From assembly GCF_000150955.2 (NCBI RefSeq), contig NC_011693.1, positions 186,001-250,000 of the forward strand: 64,000 nucleotides of DNA, given 5' to 3'. The stretch's first letter is position 1. Each line of letters starts with the position of its first letter. The translations under genes were made by a program, and so were the position numbers. The notes beneath the pieces were generated by a model. The model was not told where the DNA came from. It saw only the letters and a program-made list of their open reading frames with translations, and searched no databases. Positions 10,901 to 21,060 of the stretch are shown here, one piece after another. Origin of the DNA: Phaeodactylum tricornutum CCAP 1055/1. Its lineage: Eukaryota > Bacillariophyta > Bacillariophyceae > Surirellales > Neidiaceae.

Positions 10901-11203
10901 CTGTTGCTGCCAGGCGTTCTTGGTTTGGTCGTCCCAGGTACCGTAGTGTGAAGGCAAACGCTTGCGCAGAACAATGGCTCCAACGTGGCGGACACCAATG
11001 TTGTCGTGCGAGGCCTGTGGGTCGGCAATGAGCGTCCACAAACTCAGCATCGACGCCGGATTCTTGAGAATGGGCTTGAGGGCTTGCTCCGCTTGCCGGA
11101 TTGTGTTGGTATCGGGTTGCGTCAACGCCGCCAACAGGTTGCCAATCGCTTGCGGTGACGTGTCTACCGCAGTAGCACTAGTTGAGGAAGAGTTACCGCT
11201 CAT
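7958..11203 (-). CDS. Importin beta-family nuclear transport receptor (importin-4/5, Kap123-like)
   Basis: Carries cargo such as ribosomal proteins and histones through the nuclear pore in a RanGTP-dependent way. The 1,081-residue length fits the importin-4/5 group. The whole protein is helical with repeating HEAT-type pairs such as VRECACFCLGQISEH, VQATSCYVLEMFCERL and VKRNAAFCAGVCCEHL. Near the N-terminus the IRQAEQALKPILKNP and VGAIVLRKRL segments match the Ran-binding HEAT repeats of this family. An acidic loop (DMDANDDDDGLD) in the first third and a second one (ELPDDDDDHDG) near three quarters are also typical. The open frame extends three codons upstream to a GTG; the ATG at 11203 (MSGNSSS) is the better start. 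I lean to importin-4/Kap123 over importin-5. Confidence 0.92.
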   Translation of the reverse strand: MSGNSSSTSATAVDTSPQAIGNLLAALTQPDTNTIRQAEQALKPILKNPASMLSLWTLIADPQASHDNIGVRHVGAIVLRKRLPSHYGTWDDQTKNAWQQQILNGLATEQSRPVRAGLVGVAAALAQIEQTASAPMLAFLAAAVNDANPAARELCFLLLQEMTETVGTHWKPHLAALQQLFGSVLHNATEQAIVQKAAVQALGQLMSFWADEEEIEALAPLLPVLLQVASQSWSDEDFLTVVLDVLYDLAYSPASSLAPHMPLTVEFALTCLRNRELELRVRDAAALVIATTAEAKPKTLGRADALLGAVLDTLFQLMQESPESAAGALFDSNPAWRQDLEQDMDANDDDDGLDSPTETSMAQGTLDMIACELPKKYVWPAALSRCIDRMNAHNDANARKAGVAGLGVIAEGCCEPLTAALPTVMPMVFAAAQDSSPQVRECACFCLGQISEHCQPEILQYSNQILPIVFALLDDQAVTVQATSCYVLEMFCERLEPDAVRPLLDPLVRKLAHMLEQTNKRSVQEMAVAALAATAVAAEQEFSPYVEGVAKLMTTLMSLQDPTLFSLRGRALECMGHMAIAVGKENFRPYFTVTMECAMQGLTLESTDLQEFAYAVFANLAKVMKEEFAPALSDLVPHLIQVVDMDEGQVESAGQDSNEAFTGLDESDDEGDNEQYVLHVRTGLMEVKKGAITALGEMGAHCGTDFCPYLEVCMKSLEEAASNWHPLIKSEAADAMPSMIVPSIAAYHNGEISWTKGDVTGSSPMSPHTAALVHCVLKQEIVLMQDDDKGTVGKACEAVQSVIEICGPHALVPHLNECLGNAHLLLTKSAPCQTVDALYGELPDDDDDHDGIMQAVCDLVGGFGRVLGSQFAQYLGQFLPAICEYGKSSRPASDRSMAVGCLSEIAQELESSVLDYWPTVFLPAILSGLADEDDNVKRNAAFCAGVCCEHLKEAITSDYQNILQQLAPIFNLDPNATDSSAACIDNAAAAVARMIMASPHHVPLGQVLPVFWRALPLKTDMTENETVYTCLLGLLSMKQPDLMTATGISEVRRIVHAACQAESDVSDEIKAKLIQAQQTLQ

Positions 11204-13019
11204 ACTGGACACAAGGGAAGTCCCGGAAGAGACGGATCGCGTCGTGACACACCAGAACTACACTTGAGTGTGATCCACTCGGATCGAGAGAGACTTCCGT
11301 ACAAGGACGTCAAGCAATCCAATACGTCTCGTTTCTACCACACAGCACTGTGGGAGCAGTAGTTGTAGTAGTAATAGTAGCTGTAACCGCCGTTAGCACC
11401 TCGTTTGTTACCTTTGCAAGTGAGCATCAGTGGATGTTTGAGGGTTTTGGCCATTCCTGGTCTGTTGGTACTGACAGAGACAATGTTTGGGCTGGACTGG
11501 TCTTTTTTTGGTGGTCCCTGGCCGTCGTCGCTCGGGGACGACCATTTATGGTGGGGAGAGAAGGGAACCGTCCGTCTATCAACACTAGTTCGACTCGTGG
11601 CAAATCTCATATAGTCTTCTCGACATCCTAGCGACATTAAAAAATCATACACCATTTGCGCATCGAACGCCAGACAAGTTTCTTCGGATAAAAAGCAAGT
11701 CGCCACACATCTCGGCCTTTACAAGGCGAGTAAGTCCACAAGTTTTCCTTTACAACGTTAGCCACTATTGTTTGGATCCAGCATGTATGGCTTATTCCCA
11801 CGCGTGGACAAATACCTTGTTTTCTTTTCCAACGAAAAACAATTCCATGCTCTACGTCCAAATCTTTGCCTCCGCACTTTTTGCGGCAAACAGTGCACGT
11901 CCAATCACTAGCTCGAGTGGCAAGCATCCTACTGGCATTTGGGCAATGAGCAGCTACTGATTGACAGTGATCAACGCTACCTCTCTCATGAGCTGATCAT
12001 TGGACATTCACTCACGGGTTGGCCGTATGTCGGGGGGCTTGCCCTGTGCTTTCTTTCACGGCGTCCTACCGTAGTCCGTCGAGGAAACGGGTTTGACGGA
12101 ACGTCGTACGGGCGTGAACTCTGGCGACCGAGTCACCAACATTCGTTTTTGCAATTGCGTCTTTGAGGAAACGAAGGGAACAGCTTTCTTCCTTGCATTT
12201 AAACGCAGCTATGGAGAGACGTAACTTGACTGCTCCGAAACCAGCCATTCCACGAACGTGTGCATTTTCATTTATATATATATTTCGTTGGATCATTTCT
12301 GTATGCAATTCCGTTGTGTCCCGTATTTGTCATCGAAGAATGTGGGACAAGAGGGAACAAGGCGCTGACACACCGAAATAGAGAAAGGTCATTTGAAACC
12401 CTTAAATAATATAGTGACAGAGTCACGTAGGACTAACGTTGTGATGCCGATGAGTGTATGCAGGAATTCATTTTCGATGTTGTATTTTTTCTATATAGAA
12501 TTTTCTCGGGTTTGTTAATTGATTTTGAGTATTCCAGTGTAATTAACTCTTTTCTGTAAACAGCGAAGGATCGTCGGATGGCTTGTTTCTTTAAATAAAC
12601 GGAGACGGCACGTTGCCATTTCCGTTCGAGGGTACACAACCGTTCGTCCGATTATAGACTTGTTGTTCCTGAAACGGTACAGCACAATCCCGGAGATGCC
12701 GAAAAGTATCAAACATCGGACGCTTCACCTGCGTAATACCGTTTCACTGTAAGCTCTGGATCGTCATTTTAACAGTAAAAGCTCACCCTCGAACGATCTA
12801 TCTGCGAATTACCACAAAGATTGATTGAACAATTACTATTTGACAAGCACTTCTCCTGCGTACCGTGTAGGACAAAGCAAGACCCCGACGGTCTGGATCA
12901 TCCAAAGCCTCAATCCTACATTCCTTCGTTGGGACACTAAGTCCGGCAGTAATTGGGCTCCAACTGTCGTCGCACAAACTGATCGACCTCTTTCAGCCAT
13001 CTCTGACTATCGTTGCTGA
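11204..13019. other. Intergenic, importin to bZIP-like gene
   Basis: About 1.8 kb between divergent genes. The first 700 bp may hold a small spliced minus-strand gene (separate entry). From 11930 to 13019 there are only short open frames, AT-rich tracts such as the TATATATATA run near 12275, and no recognisable gene or repeat. Confidence 0.45.
11335..11927 (-). CDS. Possible small spliced gene with Cys-rich HNH-like or zinc-finger start
   Basis: An ATG at 11927 opens a frame beginning MLATRASDWTCTVCRKKCGG and continuing KDLDVEHGIVFRWKRKQ. The C-x2-C with a following DVEH resembles the start of HNH or zinc-ribbon folds, but this is only a motif impression. After a GGTATTTG step at about 11842 the coding look is lost, and it reappears in another frame from about 11706 (SEETCLAFDAQMVYDFLMSLG) to the stop at 11335. 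That pattern suggests one intron of roughly 100-130 bp, but I could not find a splice pair that keeps the frame. It could equally be a decayed gene or chance. Confidence 0.3.
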
Positions 13020-14240
13020 ATGTTGGTGTTGTGCAAAGGATCCCCAAATTCGTTTTGTCCTGGTATGACTAGCTTCAATCACCGAAAGGAAGCTTCCCAA
13101 CAATCCAATATCGTTGAAGGATCCAGCATCCATCGGCTGTCACCGACGTCCAGCAGGGAACTGAAGGATACCTTGGCCGTCAGCGATCGAGAGATGCTCT
13201 CCTTTTCTAGCGGAGGAGGAGACGACGGAGAGCCGCTCGAAAGCTCCGAAGAGGCGAAGCTCGACGGTGAAGCCTTGCTTGTTTTGAAACGAAAGCGGAA
13301 TGCCTTTCACTCGCGGAAGAAGCGCCAACGAAAAAAGGACTTCGTGAAGAGGCTCCAGGCTTGCTACGGTCGTATTTTTTCTGAGAATAATCGACTGAAA
13401 GAGGAACAAAAGTTTCTGGAGGTCAGACTTAGCGAATCTTTAAGGATTATCGGCAACTACGAAATGGCGAAAGCATGTTCATCGTTGGATAACTCAAGGC
13501 TTGCTGCCCAACTTCAGCATTCGTCCTCGAAGCGATCACTTGTCACGGGGCCAACAGACTATCTGGAAAGATCACTTCTTGCCCAAAGAGAAGCGGAAAG
13601 AACTCGTTCGGCTTTGTCAAGCATCGCGCTTCGGGGGAACGGCGCATACGTTGGCGGGCATACCAACGGGAATTTGGCACGGCCGACCATACCCGATCAT
13701 GTCACATTTCACAGACAGCCTGTAGAATCTTCGCACCGCGCCAGCTTGATTGACCTGGCCCTTTCAAACCGCGCTGTTCAGCAAAATTTGGTCCGCAAAG
13801 CACTGTATGGAACCCAGGATTTAAACCAGCTCTCGCTTTCTCGTGTCCCTGTACATCTTAGCCTACCCATTTACTCCACAACCAATGAGTATAGTTCTCC
13901 TCAACGGCTCACCTTACTGGAGCAGGAGCTCAACCGACAAGAACGCATGAATTCGGCTGTCTTTCAACAACAAAATCTCTTACATCAGCAAGCTTACTCG
14001 ACTGCGAGGGCAGGCCTGGGTAGTCTTCCCTCTTTGGCGTCATTTGACTATTCACGCCTTCCAATGGCATCGCTTCTTGATGGTCAGACTCTGGGATCGA
14101 GGAGAGAGCTATCAAATATGTCAGCCCCTGCAGGTCCCAATAACCCTGCAGACGCGTTGGTTTTTCGGGAGCAGATGCTACAAGGCCAGATACAGGCGCC
14201 AGTTCCGTCACCACTGACAAAGAAACCACGACTTAGTTAA
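13020..14240 (+). CDS. bZIP-like transcription factor
   Basis: Residues 90-106 (KRKRNAFHSRKKRQRKK) form a basic region that keeps the N-x7-R spacing of bZIP DNA contacts, in the N-A-[FM]-H variant common in diatoms. It is followed by an amphipathic helix with leucines at heptad-like spacing (RLQACYGRIF.ENNRLKEEQKFLEVRL). An acidic Ser/Gly-rich stretch precedes it and the C-terminal 250 residues are Gln/Ser-rich, as in activation regions. The zipper is short and imperfect, so heterodimerisation or weak dimerisation is possible. The same layout is found at 57466..58452. ATG at 13020; the ATG at 13065 (MTSFNHRKE) is an equally good start. Nuclear location is inferred. Confidence 0.72.
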   Translation: MLVLCKGSPNSFCPGMTSFNHRKEASQQSNIVEGSSIHRLSPTSSRELKDTLAVSDREMLSFSSGGGDDGEPLESSEEAKLDGEALLVLKRKRNAFHSRKKRQRKKDFVKRLQACYGRIFSENNRLKEEQKFLEVRLSESLRIIGNYEMAKACSSLDNSRLAAQLQHSSSKRSLVTGPTDYLERSLLAQREAERTRSALSSIALRGNGAYVGGHTNGNLARPTIPDHVTFHRQPVESSHRASLIDLALSNRAVQQNLVRKALYGTQDLNQLSLSRVPVHLSLPIYSTTNEYSSPQRLTLLEQELNRQERMNSAVFQQQNLLHQQAYSTARAGLGSLPSLASFDYSRLPMASLLDGQTLGSRRELSNMSAPAGPNNPADALVFREQMLQGQIQAPVPSPLTKKPRLS

Positions 14241-15262
14241 TGCTAACAGAAAGTATTTACATTCGACGACCAGTGCTATATGAAAAAACTGTATCTGACC
14301 AAATTATTCATATAATATGACTCAAAGCAGGGCAGCACAGCCCAGGGCAAAGGAATGCTCTACGTTTCTGTAAAAATCAAGTTTTTTAAATCATCTTACG
14401 GCTTGGTCTATGCGATGGCTCGATGACAGCACGCTGCAACTGCAACAGTCGATTACTATGCTTGGCAACGAAAATGCACCGAAGCTTCGCAAATGGCCCC
14501 TTGGAACATCAGGTCAAGACGGAAACTACCAGTCGCTGATATTAGCCTCGGCACCGTAGATGCTTCTCATTAAGTAAATTATTGTTGAGGTTTCAATTAT
14601 TGTATATGAAGTCTAAAGTGTTGTCACGCCAAGTCGGATCTTACGTAACCCGCTTTTCCATACAGGAGCAGTCAATGAAACATAATAGCCACTTCGACCC
14701 GGAAAATAACTAAAAAAATCTCTATGCAAAAAGTAAAATAACCATAGAGTAGGTCAAAGTCCGCTAGAAGACCACCATGGGAGCTTTTCCTGAAAAGCAG
14801 AAAGATTTCTCGCGACTAGCCGTATATTGATTCCCTTGAAAAAAGGTATTTCAAGTTTGCCGTTCCGAATCTGCTGGTTGCTTACAGCAAGACGCGGCTC
14901 GTTGAATCCAAACAAACACGCGCAGGATATAGAAAACCTCAACAGAATAGGTAAAAAGGCTAACCATTACTGTTAGTTGGCTGATATGAGTACTTTGCGA
15001 TAGCTTTTGCCTTGTTCCAGTCTAACGAAGATATAGAAACTACAGCAACGTAGGCATTTGGAATTTTTTGTGCTTTGCTGACTGAAGACGGTAAGGAAAA
15101 AGAGAATCTCTTCGAAGGCTCAGAATCAAAAGTATACATGTGTTCAGTCAATGGAGGAAATTCTGCAAGAAGTCAGATTGCTCTTTTGAAAGAAATACGT
15201 TGCCGTCAAGGAGATAGGAATCTATTCGACTAGCGCGTGCATCGGCGTCGCTTTGCCACCAA
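14241..15262. other. Intergenic
   Basis: About 1 kb between two convergent genes. Only short open frames of up to 63 codons on the minus strand, none recognisable. No repeats or RNA genes seen. Confidence 0.45.
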
Positions 15263-15487
15263 CTACTTTCTACTGGTCGTTTCTCCGTTCTCCTGTACCA
15301 ACCGCTCCGCTTCGATTGCACGCTGTTCAGTCCAGTATTCCTCCAGTGGCTCCTTGAAAATATACCGACCCGAGATAATTCCAATCCCAGCCGCAACAGC
15401 TATATTGATAAAAGAACTGGGCCCGGTCCGGCGAAAGCCACGCTTGACCCCAATTGCCCGAAGAAACAGTGAAAAGCGAGGGTCCAT
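15263..15487 (-). CDS. Small single-span membrane protein, unknown function
   Basis: A 74-residue frame with a true ATG (MDPRFSLFLRAIG). A basic, amphipathic start is followed by one hydrophobic helix (INIAVAAGIGIISGRYIF) and a charged C-terminus (KEPLEEYWTEQRAIEAERL). This layout is common for small inner-membrane mitochondrial proteins such as respiratory-chain accessory or assembly proteins, but I recognise no family. Gene-sized intergenic regions lie on both sides. Confidence 0.5.
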   Translation of the reverse strand: MDPRFSLFLRAIGVKRGFRRTGPSSFINIAVAAGIGIISGRYIFKEPLEEYWTEQRAIEAERLVQENGETTSRK

Positions 15488-15996
15488 AGGTCAAAATACA
15501 GGAAAGGACAAGTATGCTGTAGGTAGGTCTTGGTCAAACATGCAACGAAAGAAGTTTGAGGTGCCGAAGGGATACGACCGTCCATCGTTGTGAGCTGGTC
15601 TTTTTGCGGCCAGCGAACGTGTTCGTTCGATGGGTGGCTAGGCTACTCGTTGTAGCCCTGTCGCCCCTTTGTCGCAAGGGCTCCTATTGCATCGTCTTGC
15701 TGTCCTCCGTGTCAAGGAACTCACAGTTAGCTGTAAAAAAGTTATCGAGACCATGCCTTATATGCGATGCTTCACCAAGTACCTTCTTCGTATCTCTGGA
15801 GAGTGAGTGTTCTTCAGGCGTTGTCCAATCCAAATCTATTAATGTCGGCGAATGCACCACGATGGAAAGATTTATTGTAGCTCTTACCCGTCTATCTTGT
15901 TTCCAATTCTCTCCATCACAACAGATAGCATTAAACATCTCACCTGAGATGAATGCTAAATACTAAGCAAAGACAAACATTTCTCTTCGAAAAAAT
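15488..15996. other. Intergenic
   Basis: About 500 bp upstream of the small membrane-protein gene and downstream of the glycosyltransferase-like gene. A 136-codon frame at 15556..15966 overlaps an 84-codon one on the other strand; neither looks like a protein family. Confidence 0.45.
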
Positions 15997-17199
15997 CTAC
16001 TGCGAAGTGGTTTTTTCGCCCTCTTCACAATCTCCAATTGTACCATGCGATCTTGACCGCGACGGCGTATTCCGTTTGCGCCTCCAAAGTATCTGAAGGG
16101 CGGCGACGAAGGATTGATTGTCCCCATCCGCCACGATCACTGGCGCGCCCAGCGCAATGTGCGGTTCCAAATACGGACACCGATTTCTTCGAACGGGTAA
16201 GAGAATCAAGCTGTTTTGAGGGGATACAAAGTAGCCCACCAACGCACTTAAATGTGATGCGGCTGGAAGAAAGATGTCGGACAGAGCCAAATGCTTAATT
16301 TCGTTCACAATCGGATTGCCCAGAGAAAAGGTGGCCTGAGGGAAGGCCTGCCGTAGTACGGCCGCTTGGCCAGACGTCTCTAGCGCGATTTCCGAAACAA
16401 CGTTCAAAGCGACGCATTCCCAAGCTCCTGTTGGAAGACTTCGTTGCAAACTTTGGAGCGTTTCAATTACGTGCGATACGTAATTGTCTTCCTTCCACTG
16501 ATTTCCGCACCAATCTTCCGGAACGCGCACATGAACACCTATTCGTAGAGGATCGCTCATAGACGAGTCTGTTTTAAAGCTGTCATTTGTGTCGTTGTTT
16601 GTGCGCTTGTCTTTCCAAGAGGACTTTGCTTGTTGCAAATGGCGGTAGACCATTGGAGTTGGATTCTGGTAAGAAAAGGCACCATGCACTCGTATCCATC
16701 GAGGCTTTTGGTGGAGTGCGATTGAATGTAAATAAGATTCGAGCAATTCACTTAAACTTTCCACCTTGCCGTAGGCGTTGCCTATAATCGGATCCACCCA
16801 CGTATGTACATCGAGAAGTCTATCCTTATCATCCCAGCTTGCCGTCGTTTCACCAATTCCAAAGAGTTCGGCTAGATCGAGGAGACTGTAATCTTCTGTG
16901 TTGGCGGATCGTTTTGATTGCCAAAATCCAGCGCTGGTTGCAACGTTCCATACCGGAACGATGGACAAGTAGTGAGCCAGATGCAGTAAGGGATAGATGG
17001 TTCCACGGACGTGGGATCCCAGCCCCTCCGTTGTCGTATGTGGATCGACGTGAGTGATGTACACGCACGGTGTGGTGGACTCGGGATCGATTTGAGAACT
17101 CGCCGCAAATTGCTCTTCCGAGGCGACCTTGTCGATATTCTTGTTGGAATCACTGTCACGAGTCTTCGAAAGCTTGAGGTGCTTTTGGTTGGACGGCAT
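15997..17199 (-). CDS. O-fucosyltransferase / NodZ-like glycosyltransferase
   Basis: 400 residues from the first in-frame ATG. VYITHVDPHTTTEGLGSH near the N-terminus, IGVHVRVPEDWCG mid-protein and LALSDIFLPAASHLSALVGY followed by NSLILLP near the C-terminus match the pattern of GT-B fucosyltransferase-like folds, where an H-x-R-x arginine binds GDP-fucose and a late S/D-rich segment closes the site. The donor is inferred. The frame stays open upstream of the ATG at 17199 to about 17415 without another ATG, and a good acceptor (TTTTCCGTAG) lies near 17314. A short frame beginning MVRRGNPLLFVAFAATSKDD just upstream looks like a signal anchor, so the real N-terminus may come from a spliced 5' exon. 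Confidence 0.65.
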   Translation of the reverse strand: MPSNQKHLKLSKTRDSDSNKNIDKVASEEQFAASSQIDPESTTPCVYITHVDPHTTTEGLGSHVRGTIYPLLHLAHYLSIVPVWNVATSAGFWQSKRSANTEDYSLLDLAELFGIGETTASWDDKDRLLDVHTWVDPIIGNAYGKVESLSELLESYLHSIALHQKPRWIRVHGAFSYQNPTPMVYRHLQQAKSSWKDKRTNNDTNDSFKTDSSMSDPLRIGVHVRVPEDWCGNQWKEDNYVSHVIETLQSLQRSLPTGAWECVALNVVSEIALETSGQAAVLRQAFPQATFSLGNPIVNEIKHLALSDIFLPAASHLSALVGYFVSPQNSLILLPVRRNRCPYLEPHIALGAPVIVADGDNQSFVAALQILWRRKRNTPSRSRSHGTIGDCEEGEKTTSQ

Positions 17200-18851
17200 G
17201 CGCGAATTGATAGCGAGTGGCTGATATTGATGCTTTTTGTACCGTGCTGTGAAAAAGTTGGCTTTGGTCAAGGGGATATTTGATGTAGCGTTGTATTGAC
17301 CGGAACCATTTTCTACGGAAAAGAAAGCTAGTGTGCGTCGTCCTTGCTTGTCGCTGCGAAAGCCACAAACAGGAGGGGGTTCCCTCGCCTGACCATAGCG
17401 AAGCGTCCTATCCTACACGCTCTCATAGTCTTTCGTATCGAAGGTACCCTACTAACAGTAACGACGGTACTTGCATTCTTGTGAGCCTCCCCCGAGCAGG
17501 AGCACAGCGCACAAACTTTGGAGGCCAAACGCGAAATGTCATGTTACGCTAGCGTAACGGCTCGGACCTGTTGATCGTTAGAACAGTCACCAGACTATGA
17601 AAATTGAAACATGTATTACATGTGCGGTTGTACGTACGGATGCAAGACTTCCAAGGATGAAAGCATGAAGTTTGTCTTTTGAGAAAGCTAACAAACCAAA
17701 GTTTATGGAGCGTGCTTTACATAAGAGGAGAATCCCCGCTGTTGCGTTGGACGTGACAAGCCATTCACGAATTTAACATTGTCGTAAGGCATTCTTTTAA
17801 TTCAGGCGAGGGACTTTTATCAAACACAGCAAAGTGAGCTATCTTCTCACAGTCACTGTTCCTCTGCGTCTGCTTTTCGCCCCATACCGTCTACATTTCA
17901 TCGCCCCTCATCTGCCCCTGTCGCTTTGATTTTTCGGTTTGATTAACAGGGACAAAGGCTATGCAAGCGCAGCGAGCCATACGGTATTAAAGAACATAAC
18001 CTTGACCGAAACGCAGTGAAAGAAAGCTGGATTCCTTGACCTGTAAAAACGCGCGACTGAAAGTGCAGACAGCTTCATTATTTCAGAAGACCATTAAGAT
18101 GCTGGGCTCAGGAATACAATCATCACCGTGTATGGATAAAGTGCAAGCAAAGCCAGGGGGAAGAAAAGTTGCGGGATTTCACTGATTTGTAGGATCATCC
18201 TTTTTGTGTGTGCATCGTCTAATAAAAAGGGAGTCAAGAAGACAGTACGGCACTTCCGTTTTTTGCATGGCAATGACGGAGTGATAAGAAAATTGAAACC
18301 GTATTGGCTCAATCATTTTTTGCTTCAGCTGTTTGGACTTGTATACTACTCCAGTGGCCAAGGGCTTTCGCCAGGTACCAGCTAGTTCTTCCGCTGCCTT
18401 ACCCAACTCCTTCGTTGAATGATTTCTTCGAAAGGAAGAGATAAAATCATCTTATTTTTGATCTGGAGCGTGGAGGTAGAATGCCCTTAGGTGAGCTGTT
18501 GATCACACCTTGACTTACAATTAGCAGCTTAAAAAAAATTCTTCTCTTTCCACCACTAATTGGAGTGACACGCAGACACCGAGGACGCAAGCAGCTGTTC
18601 ACAGTGATCGAATCACCATACTTGTCACTTCAATTTCAAGCTCGTACAATAAATGAGCGCTATACCCAAACAAGCATCCATACAAAGAATGTCAACCTCA
18701 TGCCTACTAGCAGCTTCCTGCAGAAAGATTCCATGCGTAGGCTAGGGCGGCGAGGCATTGAAAAGACGCTGACGTAGATCCAACGGACCTCTGATTCATA
18801 TATCCATACCGCACTCTACAATGAAAATTCCGAATGCACTTTCAACAGCAG
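17200..18851. other. Intergenic, possible 5' exon of the fucosyltransferase-like gene
   Basis: 1.65 kb. The part nearest 17200-17530 probably includes untranslated or 5' coding sequence of the minus-strand gene. From 17550 to 18850 I see only short frames and AT-rich sequence, with no recognisable gene. Confidence 0.4.
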
Positions 18852-20423
18852 CTAGCTCTGTTTGTGCTGTTTGAAAAAGAATGTAGCATTCAGATTGGCT
18901 GTCCCGATTGGACACTCCTGATTCTTGTAGTACCTTGCCATTGCATTCATCCGTGGCAACATTTGACAGAGCATATAGGCCATACGTTGGGCGTCTTGTG
19001 GATTAAGATCATGATGGTTCCCGTCCAGAGTCACCGACGAATTGTACATTGTGGCAAAAATATCATCTGTAGGCGGCAGCGCAAACAACTCGTGTTTACA
19101 AGACAAAAACTCCGCATGCCGGCTTTTGGGGACCTGATACTTGGAAAAGAAATACGGACCCAAAAAATAGCGTTGACAATAGTGAATGACCAGTGGGAGT
19201 TTACTGGCTGGCTGCGGTCGACATACCTGCGCGGCTGATTGTTCGTCCACCCACGCCCACGCTTCACCCTCTCCCGTCGAAATGTCAGACAGCATGAAGC
19301 TACGCGCAAGTTGATGCGGCAGTTTTAGGTGAGCCGCCGCTACCGAATACGCAAACATTTCCGATAGGTGGTTTTCCGTCAGTTGATACACAGGAACGGC
19401 CATCTCGGCCCATGTGCGAACGATCTCGTACATATCACTCCCTACCGCCATATAGGGTGGCCCAGCCGCGTAGTGATGTGCAACATCATCTCTTGTCCAG
19501 GATTTCAAGCCAGACGTCACGGTGGTGCTATTCAGCACAAATGTGGCATTGATTTTATCTATCCATCTTGCGCCAAAACCGTAAAGCTGTGCCACTGGCT
19601 TTCCACGTTCTACTTTGACAGTTGCTTCCAACGGCATCGTTACCCACAACTCGGCATCACGTCGGTATTCGCGCCGAAAGGGCCGAGTGACAAACTGATC
19701 AGGATCCAGAATGACGAAAACGGCATCTCCCAAGTTAGACGCCTTTGTAGTATCACTCTGGTCCAATGAAAATCCCAAGCCTTGCTCCATCCAATGTCGT
19801 AAACCCATCGGTTTATTGAAGAATTTGTAGTTGACGCCGGGAATGCTCGTTTTGCTATAATCTGGAGTCAAGTGCAAGTGAAAACGGTCCGACATTCCCC
19901 TGACGATCAGTCGATCGTGATTCAGTAATATTTGCTCGGCATCACGTCCTTCGCATCCCGATGCGACCCGTGTTACGTGTCCCTTATGTCCCGAATACCA
20001 CGCTTGGAAGAAAAATCCGTATGACTGCCAGTCTTGAAAGACCGAACAGCCCGTACTAAAAACCAAATGGACATCTTCATCCTCTGTGGTAGTTCTTTCC
20101 AGTACATCTTGTTCGTTGTCGTTTTGGGAAGCGGCGCCTCGATCTACAAAGTTCTCCGTAGCCGCCAAAAGCTTGTCCGAAACATCCATTTGCGGCAAAC
20201 GGTGCTTGTGTATATACCGAGATGATGTTAGCGGTGGCGTCGTCTCGTTCCTTGTTTGCTGGTAGCGTTCGTCGCCCGACGAAGTATGGGCGTAAAACGA
20301 ACCCATGGCGTCGATCACTCTGAGATTCATTGCCCACGTCCATGACAGATACATACAGAGGGCAACGGCCAACGTACACATCCAGCGGCAGCTGCCGCTC
20401 GGCCCCTTCGCTGTCCGCGCCAT
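18852..20423 (-). CDS. Peptidyl-serine alpha-galactosyltransferase / arabinosyltransferase-like protein
   Basis: Golgi-type glycosyltransferase related to plant and algal SERGT/HPAT enzymes that modify serine or hydroxyproline in wall glycoproteins. A single signal anchor (residues 14-32, WMCTLAVALCMYLSWTWAM) is followed by a Ser/Thr-rich stem. The catalytic region starts with VFSTGCSVFQDWQSYGFFF and GHVTRVASGCE, the diagnostic start of this family, and contains ILDPDQFVTRPF, a DxD-like metal and nucleotide-sugar site. 523 residues fits one catalytic domain. The start at 20423 is an ATG directly before the anchor. It lies head to head with the first GT92 gene, with 637 bp between. Galactose versus arabinose transfer cannot be told from sequence. 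Confidence 0.78.
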   Translation of the reverse strand: MARTAKGPSGSCRWMCTLAVALCMYLSWTWAMNLRVIDAMGSFYAHTSSGDERYQQTRNETTPPLTSSRYIHKHRLPQMDVSDKLLAATENFVDRGAASQNDNEQDVLERTTTEDEDVHLVFSTGCSVFQDWQSYGFFFQAWYSGHKGHVTRVASGCEGRDAEQILLNHDRLIVRGMSDRFHLHLTPDYSKTSIPGVNYKFFNKPMGLRHWMEQGLGFSLDQSDTTKASNLGDAVFVILDPDQFVTRPFRREYRRDAELWVTMPLEATVKVERGKPVAQLYGFGARWIDKINATFVLNSTTVTSGLKSWTRDDVAHHYAAGPPYMAVGSDMYEIVRTWAEMAVPVYQLTENHLSEMFAYSVAAAHLKLPHQLARSFMLSDISTGEGEAWAWVDEQSAAQVCRPQPASKLPLVIHYCQRYFLGPYFFSKYQVPKSRHAEFLSCKHELFALPPTDDIFATMYNSSVTLDGNHHDLNPQDAQRMAYMLCQMLPRMNAMARYYKNQECPIGTANLNATFFFKQHKQS

Positions 20424-21060
20424 GGTGGAGACTGTGACGCCTTGGCATTTTGGTGGTCCTCGGTGACGGTTTACATTACCTGACCGTGAAAATACTTCTT
20501 GTCGTCTATCCGTCCATGACTCGTATGTCTTCTGTGGTGTTCTGGTCGGAGTTGTTCCGAACGTACGACTTTGGATAATATGTCTGATTTACCTCTATTT
20601 ATTTATCATTTATGTGGCGGTGCGTTTTGTGCGACGGGAATGCAGGTAGCATTTCCGTTTTTTCCACGGTCCAGTTTGTCAAACACTATTTGTGAGAAAA
20701 ATCTCGCATAGGCACCACATAGCCGGACGAGGATTGTGTCTCGACACACGTTGTAGTGCGCGCGTTTTTACTTTGTAGGAAACGTTCCTATAAGGAAGAC
20801 TGCACAACAAGAAACAGCGCCTGCCGAAGAATCCAAAGCGTAAAGTGTTTGCTTGTATACATCTTTTTGGATAGCAGAGCCGGAACGCAAGCGTGTAGAC
20901 AAGGTCGGCACCGGGTTCGCCCTTCTTGAGACCCACATCGGTTTCGTAGCCGTCCACGCTCTGTTCCGACGGTGATCCTTTGACGGTCCCTACACGGACA
21001 GTCAATCAGTTTCCAAAGCGACGGGCTTGTATTTTCGTACGCCACAAAAATTCTGGTGCA
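20424..21060. promoter_or_regulatory. Divergent promoter region, SERGT-like / GT92
   Basis: 637 bp between two head-to-head glycosyltransferase starts. It must hold both promoters. I see no TATA box at a convincing distance and no repeat. The GT92 reading frame runs open from 20980 but without an ATG before 21061. Confidence 0.45.

Noticed and set aside
20980-21060. Longer start for the first GT92 gene
   Set aside because: The frame begins at a TTG and contains no ATG before 21061, which lies directly before the signal anchor.
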